Below are positions 47,969 to 64,000 of a stretch of DNA of 64,000 nucleotides, piece by piece; within the stretch, counting starts at the first letter, position 1; the number at the start of each line of letters is the position of its first letter. Source of the stretch: Tubiluchus corallicola. Lineage: Eukaryota > Priapulida > Priapulimorpha > Priapulimorphida > Tubiluchidae. The position numbers were made by a program, and so were the translations under genes. Where the stretch lies: contig JAQGDQ010000033.1 of assembly GCA_030141605.1 (NCBI GenBank), forward strand, positions 62,001-126,000. The letters are read 5' to 3'. The notes beneath the pieces were generated by a model. It was given only the letters and a program-made list of their open reading frames with translations, ran no database searches and was not told where the DNA came from.

Positions 47969-50900
47969 GGTCAGTAATTTAACTCAAGGAAATGAGAGCT
48001 CTATTATATGTTGTTATCAAATAACTTATCAGTAAGTTATGCTCGCTCAACTTTGCTCAAAAACTTGTGTAAAATCCCAAGCAAACACAGCATTCATTGT
48101 ATCATTAATAATGGATTCAAGTAGTCCAGCATGACACAAAACAGAATGGCAAATCAAATCAAAGAATTTATTAGCAATTCTACGTCAATATCGGTAATAA
48201 TCAGAAGCTTTTCTTCTGATCAAATGTGACATAGCAGAAACAAAGGATAATCATGTTTTACACAGCCTCATTCAATCGTCCCTATTGCTTGGATGTATCT
48301 ATTGCAGAAAAGCATTTTAACAGTTTCCTCTCTAGATATCTCATGCATTTATTCCACCCAGTACGTCTTGTATTATCCTGCTATGTGAATGTGCGCCGTT
48401 TGTAGAATGACACGACAGACCTTCGGGACGGGAGCACGGAGAGCAGTTTTACAAACGGAATATGAATTCGTTCATCAGTATTCTCTCTTTCTCGTTAAGA
48501 TTTGCGTTTTGCTCAACAGCTTTTGCCTCAGTAATGTTTGCCTCTTTGTACAAAATTGGTAAACTGGCTTCGAGGTGGATTTGTTTAATGTTGAAGAAAT
48601 GGGAAAAAACACTAACTTGAAAACTGAGAAAGATTTGGCACAGTTATAGCAGCTTGCAATACATATTCCAAGTCTGATCATGATTTGAACTATTACCAGA
48701 CTGTCCAAAGAAAATAAGTTAACTCATTATAATACAACTACATAAAATGCTTGATTGCTACATTATGTCAGGCACAGTTTTAACAGACAACTACAAGGAA
48801 TATGCAGTGGCATCTGTATTGTTAACAACTGTTCTCAGGTATCATTCAATAATATATATAAAGTATAATATTATTTTACTGCTAAGGAGGTTTGATTCTA
48901 AGTACATGTTACAAGTGCACACGTAAACGCAAATAATTTCAATGCATAAGTAAATTCTATCTGCAAACAGAAAATAATTTTTATGAGTCAATGCAGTTTT
49001 CAATCTTCAAAAGTTGGTTAAACTACATTAAAATTACTTAAATCGTCAAATGAATTATATTTTGTAACAGTGAATTAAAAAAGTAATTGTTTGCTATTAT
49101 CATGGCTCTCTATAATTTAAAAATTTGATCAAATCACAGCATTTTACTTGAGTGAAAATATTTATGTTTTCAAAATGTAAATGTAAAACTCTGTTCGTAT
49201 TACAATTCTAATTGTAAAATTATATTTTCTTAATTATTCTTAAATGTAATTAAAATGATCACAAATGGAAATCATAATGAAAGCCATAATTTGTTTTTAG
49301 AAAAAAAATAGTTGTTTTATTTTTAGAACATAGCTGTTTAATTAAAACATAATTATTTTATTTTGAAGCAGTTAACTATAGCCATAAAACACCAAGTCCT
49401 GCATTATGTTTAGTTACAGTTTTAATTCTCAGTAAAAACATTTCATAATTTTATTATGTGAAGTGGAAATTGATAGTGCATCAAAAAATAAAAAAAATTG
49501 GTAAAATTAAAATAAAATGAAAATCCAAATGCTAAGTTGTGCTGGTAAAAGATGAGTGCAAGTTATAAAAGGCAAATTCTACTTGTGGCAGACAAAAATT
49601 AATGAACATAGTGAAGAATATCAATCAGAATGAAAAATATCACACAGCATGTGTGAAAAAATATTATAATTTCGCAAAACTCAAACAATAGAATATGTTA
49701 CTGACATAAATGAAATTATAAATTACAGTTGCGGGTTAATCACATAATTACAGTTGTGTAACTACAGCACAGCAAGCAGACAGGAGAGAATGGTTATTTT
49801 TATGCTGGTTAACTTATTTTTAAGTACAACACAGTAGGGTGTCAAGACGACAGCTGCAGTGCTAACTTAAAATTTCAATACCAAAGTTTGTGAGTATAAC
49901 TAACAACATAGCGTGCTCCAGTTTATAAAATGTGCTACAGAGAATAAGTTCTCATGTAATGATGTAATGAAAATCATTTGACTCAACATTAGTATATCTT
50001 TTTGCAACTGTTTAAAGAAAAGAAAAACAATAAAAAATTTTTGGGGGGTTGATGAAGTAACATAGTTTGCTATTCTGTCATCATTTTAGCAAGAAAGGTG
50101 CAACAAAATTTTAGCTTCAAAGGTAAACTTAGCTGCAAGCTAAAACAACAAACACATTTAAAATAAATCACACCATAAACTAAAAGTCATAAAGCAAATC
50201 AGAACAGACATAAATGTTGCATGCAACCAGCTTCAGTATCTATATTCTGCATTTTTGAATACAAAATATTAAAGCCTGTTTATTGAATGTCATTCAGATA
50301 ACGCAATATAAAGCCATCTTAGAATTAAAGGAAAAATGCTACACACCACATTTAAGTAAGTGAAATTTGTTTCAGTTAAATCACTCTAACACATTTAATA
50401 TTACGTCGGATTCAATCTGATTGCACTGTAAATAGGGACATGTTTTTGTCAATTCAATATTCTACCTGATAACAAAAATTAAACTTGAAGATAAAAAATT
50501 AAGAGATCCAGCTGCTTTGTATATTGACATATGTACTAAAAGTGTATTCACTCTCAGTTTGATTAGCACTTTACATTATCATGCGCAAATACCCAAACAG
50601 TAAGAACAGCTGAAATCCAAAAACACGATAGCAAATTATTAGAGCTTTCAGGCATCCCTTTATTTGTTGAAAATTTTTGCTGAAAGCCTGTACACCTAAT
50701 GGAATTGTACATTAAGGATTGTGGGCACCAGCAGTTTTTACAAACATCTATTGTAAAAATTGCCACGTGATTATAAGAACCGTGGTGCACCCACTGCAAT
50801 CTATGTCTGATTTACATTCATTGCAGTTTGTACTGCCTTCTATTTTGTTGTTTATCTTTTCAATCTAAAATACTTTTCTGCCTTGGCACGTTTGTTAATT

Positions 50901-51254
50901 ACCAGTTCTGTTTGGAAGAAGAAACTCATAAAAAGTACTTTTTCAAGATGCATATGCAAGAATAGATACACAGCAAATCACAGCAAAGTCCGACAGATGG
51001 CTTGCACTGTGGTCAGCTGCACACAGCGAAAGTTACCTTCATGTCATATAGAGCTTTGTTACTCAGATGAAAACCAAGGTCTTTTTACTTAATAAGCATT
51101 ATTAAAGTGATCTTAGCAAAGGGTAGTTTATGCAATAGTTCGATAAAGTCACTTAAATTAGTCTTGCAATATACCCTATTGGAAAACTACTTCTATTGCA
51201 GTAGTAGTAGTGTTGCAAATCAATAAGAAAAAATACCTGCAAAATCTATTTTAC

Positions 51255-62999
<11,745 letters not shown>

Positions 63000-64000
63000 C
63001 TATAAAAATTTCACGGTATACTAGGAAAGTATCATTAATATATTAATTGTACATTATAACACAGTATAATCAAAGCAGACAATATACTATTAACAGATGA
63101 TTCAAGAAAAACAGACAGAGTTCTCGAGTGGTAAACACCAACTAAAGGTATATAGCTTCTTAAAGCATAAATTAGCTGGAGTGTAGAACATAGCTAGAAC
63201 AGAAAAATGGTAATACAGTTAGGGTTGGACTTGACATGAAAAGAAAGCTTCAATTATACAATAAAGCTTACACTACATATAAACTGTAATGCAATTTTAA
63301 TTGTGAACATTCTACATAATGTAATTACTTTCTTTAAATGAATTATAAAAATTGTGTAAAGTCGATATTCCAAAATAAATAAAGTTAAAGTAAACTAAAG
63401 AGTAAATTTGTTTGTTTAAGTCAGGCTTTTTCAGCACGTTTATTAGCAACATTAATTATAAATTTGTGCGCATTCAGGTTTGCCAAATTTTTCTGAAATG
63501 CAAGAAGCGGAAGCATTTTCAAGCCTGCTTAAGACCTGGTGCAGTAATTCTCAGCATTCCTCTAGGGTGTAAATTTAACAAATTTTTTTTTCTGCCAGAA
63601 ATAGGGGCAGGCAGCAGAAACAATCTGCTTGTCCTCACACATTTTTGCTAGTCCCCATTTTCTCTAGAAAATTTTTGTATTATGTGAAAGTCACAATATC
63701 GCAATAAAATTTGCATTTGTAGGTCAGTCTGTAGATACACACGGTCTGAAACAAACTAAATAATGCCAAACCAGTTACATTTTGAATGTTAAAGCATATT
63801 GAATAGTAAAAATCAGTACTTATACACATATAACACTAATACAGGTTGATTTATAAATCATGATTGTCAAATCTTTGTTGTAAGATGCTATACTGCCAGC
63901 AGACGAATTCTACTGTAGATGCTATACATACTGCATAGCTGAGAATAAGTCATTCTATTCAGTGGCAATATAACTACATGACAGAGCTTCTAGAAAGCAA
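63000..64000. other. Upstream of the visible NO66 exons; no exon assigned
   Basis: Should be intron or 5' flank of the NO66-like gene. I find no convincing initiator exon with a donor in the needed phase. The 79-codon plus-strand frame at 63412-63651 has no recognisable domain. Confidence 0.5.

Larger units (their letters stand above)
44624..51245. other. Intergenic region between the EF-hand and NO66 genes
   Basis: About 6.6 kb between two convergent genes. It must contain the 3' UTR of each and perhaps the short terminal coding exon of the NO66 gene. Otherwise only short tandem repeats (listed) and AT-rich sequence are recognised. Confidence 0.55.

Overview
This window is AT-rich nuclear DNA from an animal. 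Coding sequence is split by GT-AG introns, there are tRNA-type short repeats, degenerate non-LTR retrotransposons and abundant microsatellites, and no operons. The gene content (a paired-class homeobox gene, an MCFD2/CGREF1-type EF-hand gene and a NO66/RIOX1-type JmjC oxygenase) is general bilaterian. Nothing fixes the species. Long AT-rich introns and an excess of the palindrome TAGGCCTA suggest a marine invertebrate, perhaps a deuterostome, but that is a guess.

Layout. (1) 1.9-25.1 kb, minus strand: a four-exon Q50 paired-like homeobox gene, best matching the PROP1/UNC-42 group, with 0.75, 13.4 and 8.3 kb introns. All four exons join in frame to a 247-residue protein. A TATA box and a CCAAT box sit at normal distances upstream. 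(2) 25.2-38.6 kb: no gene recognised. It holds a GC-rich island, CRE and homeodomain-site clusters, tRNA-type SINE remnants, a LINE 3' end with a (CCTA)n tail, and a hairpin. (3) 38.6-44.6 kb, plus strand: a secreted EF-hand gene with a candidate noncoding first exon and two alternative last exons. Both carry a second EF-hand and both join in the same phase. (4) 44.6-51.2 kb: no gene recognised. (5) 51.2-63.0 kb, minus strand: sixteen exons, all phase-consistent, of a NO66/RIOX1-like JmjC oxygenase. Its 5' end probably lies beyond the window and its last few codons are not located. One intron contains a decayed CR1/L2-like reverse transcriptase.

The three genes have unrelated likely roles: transcriptional control, ER cargo export or secretory calcium binding, and ribosomal or histone oxygenation. 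The best candidates for novelty are the duplicated terminal EF-hand exon and the candidate regulatory clusters around the homeobox gene. No computation or database search was run. Family names rest on recognised motifs.
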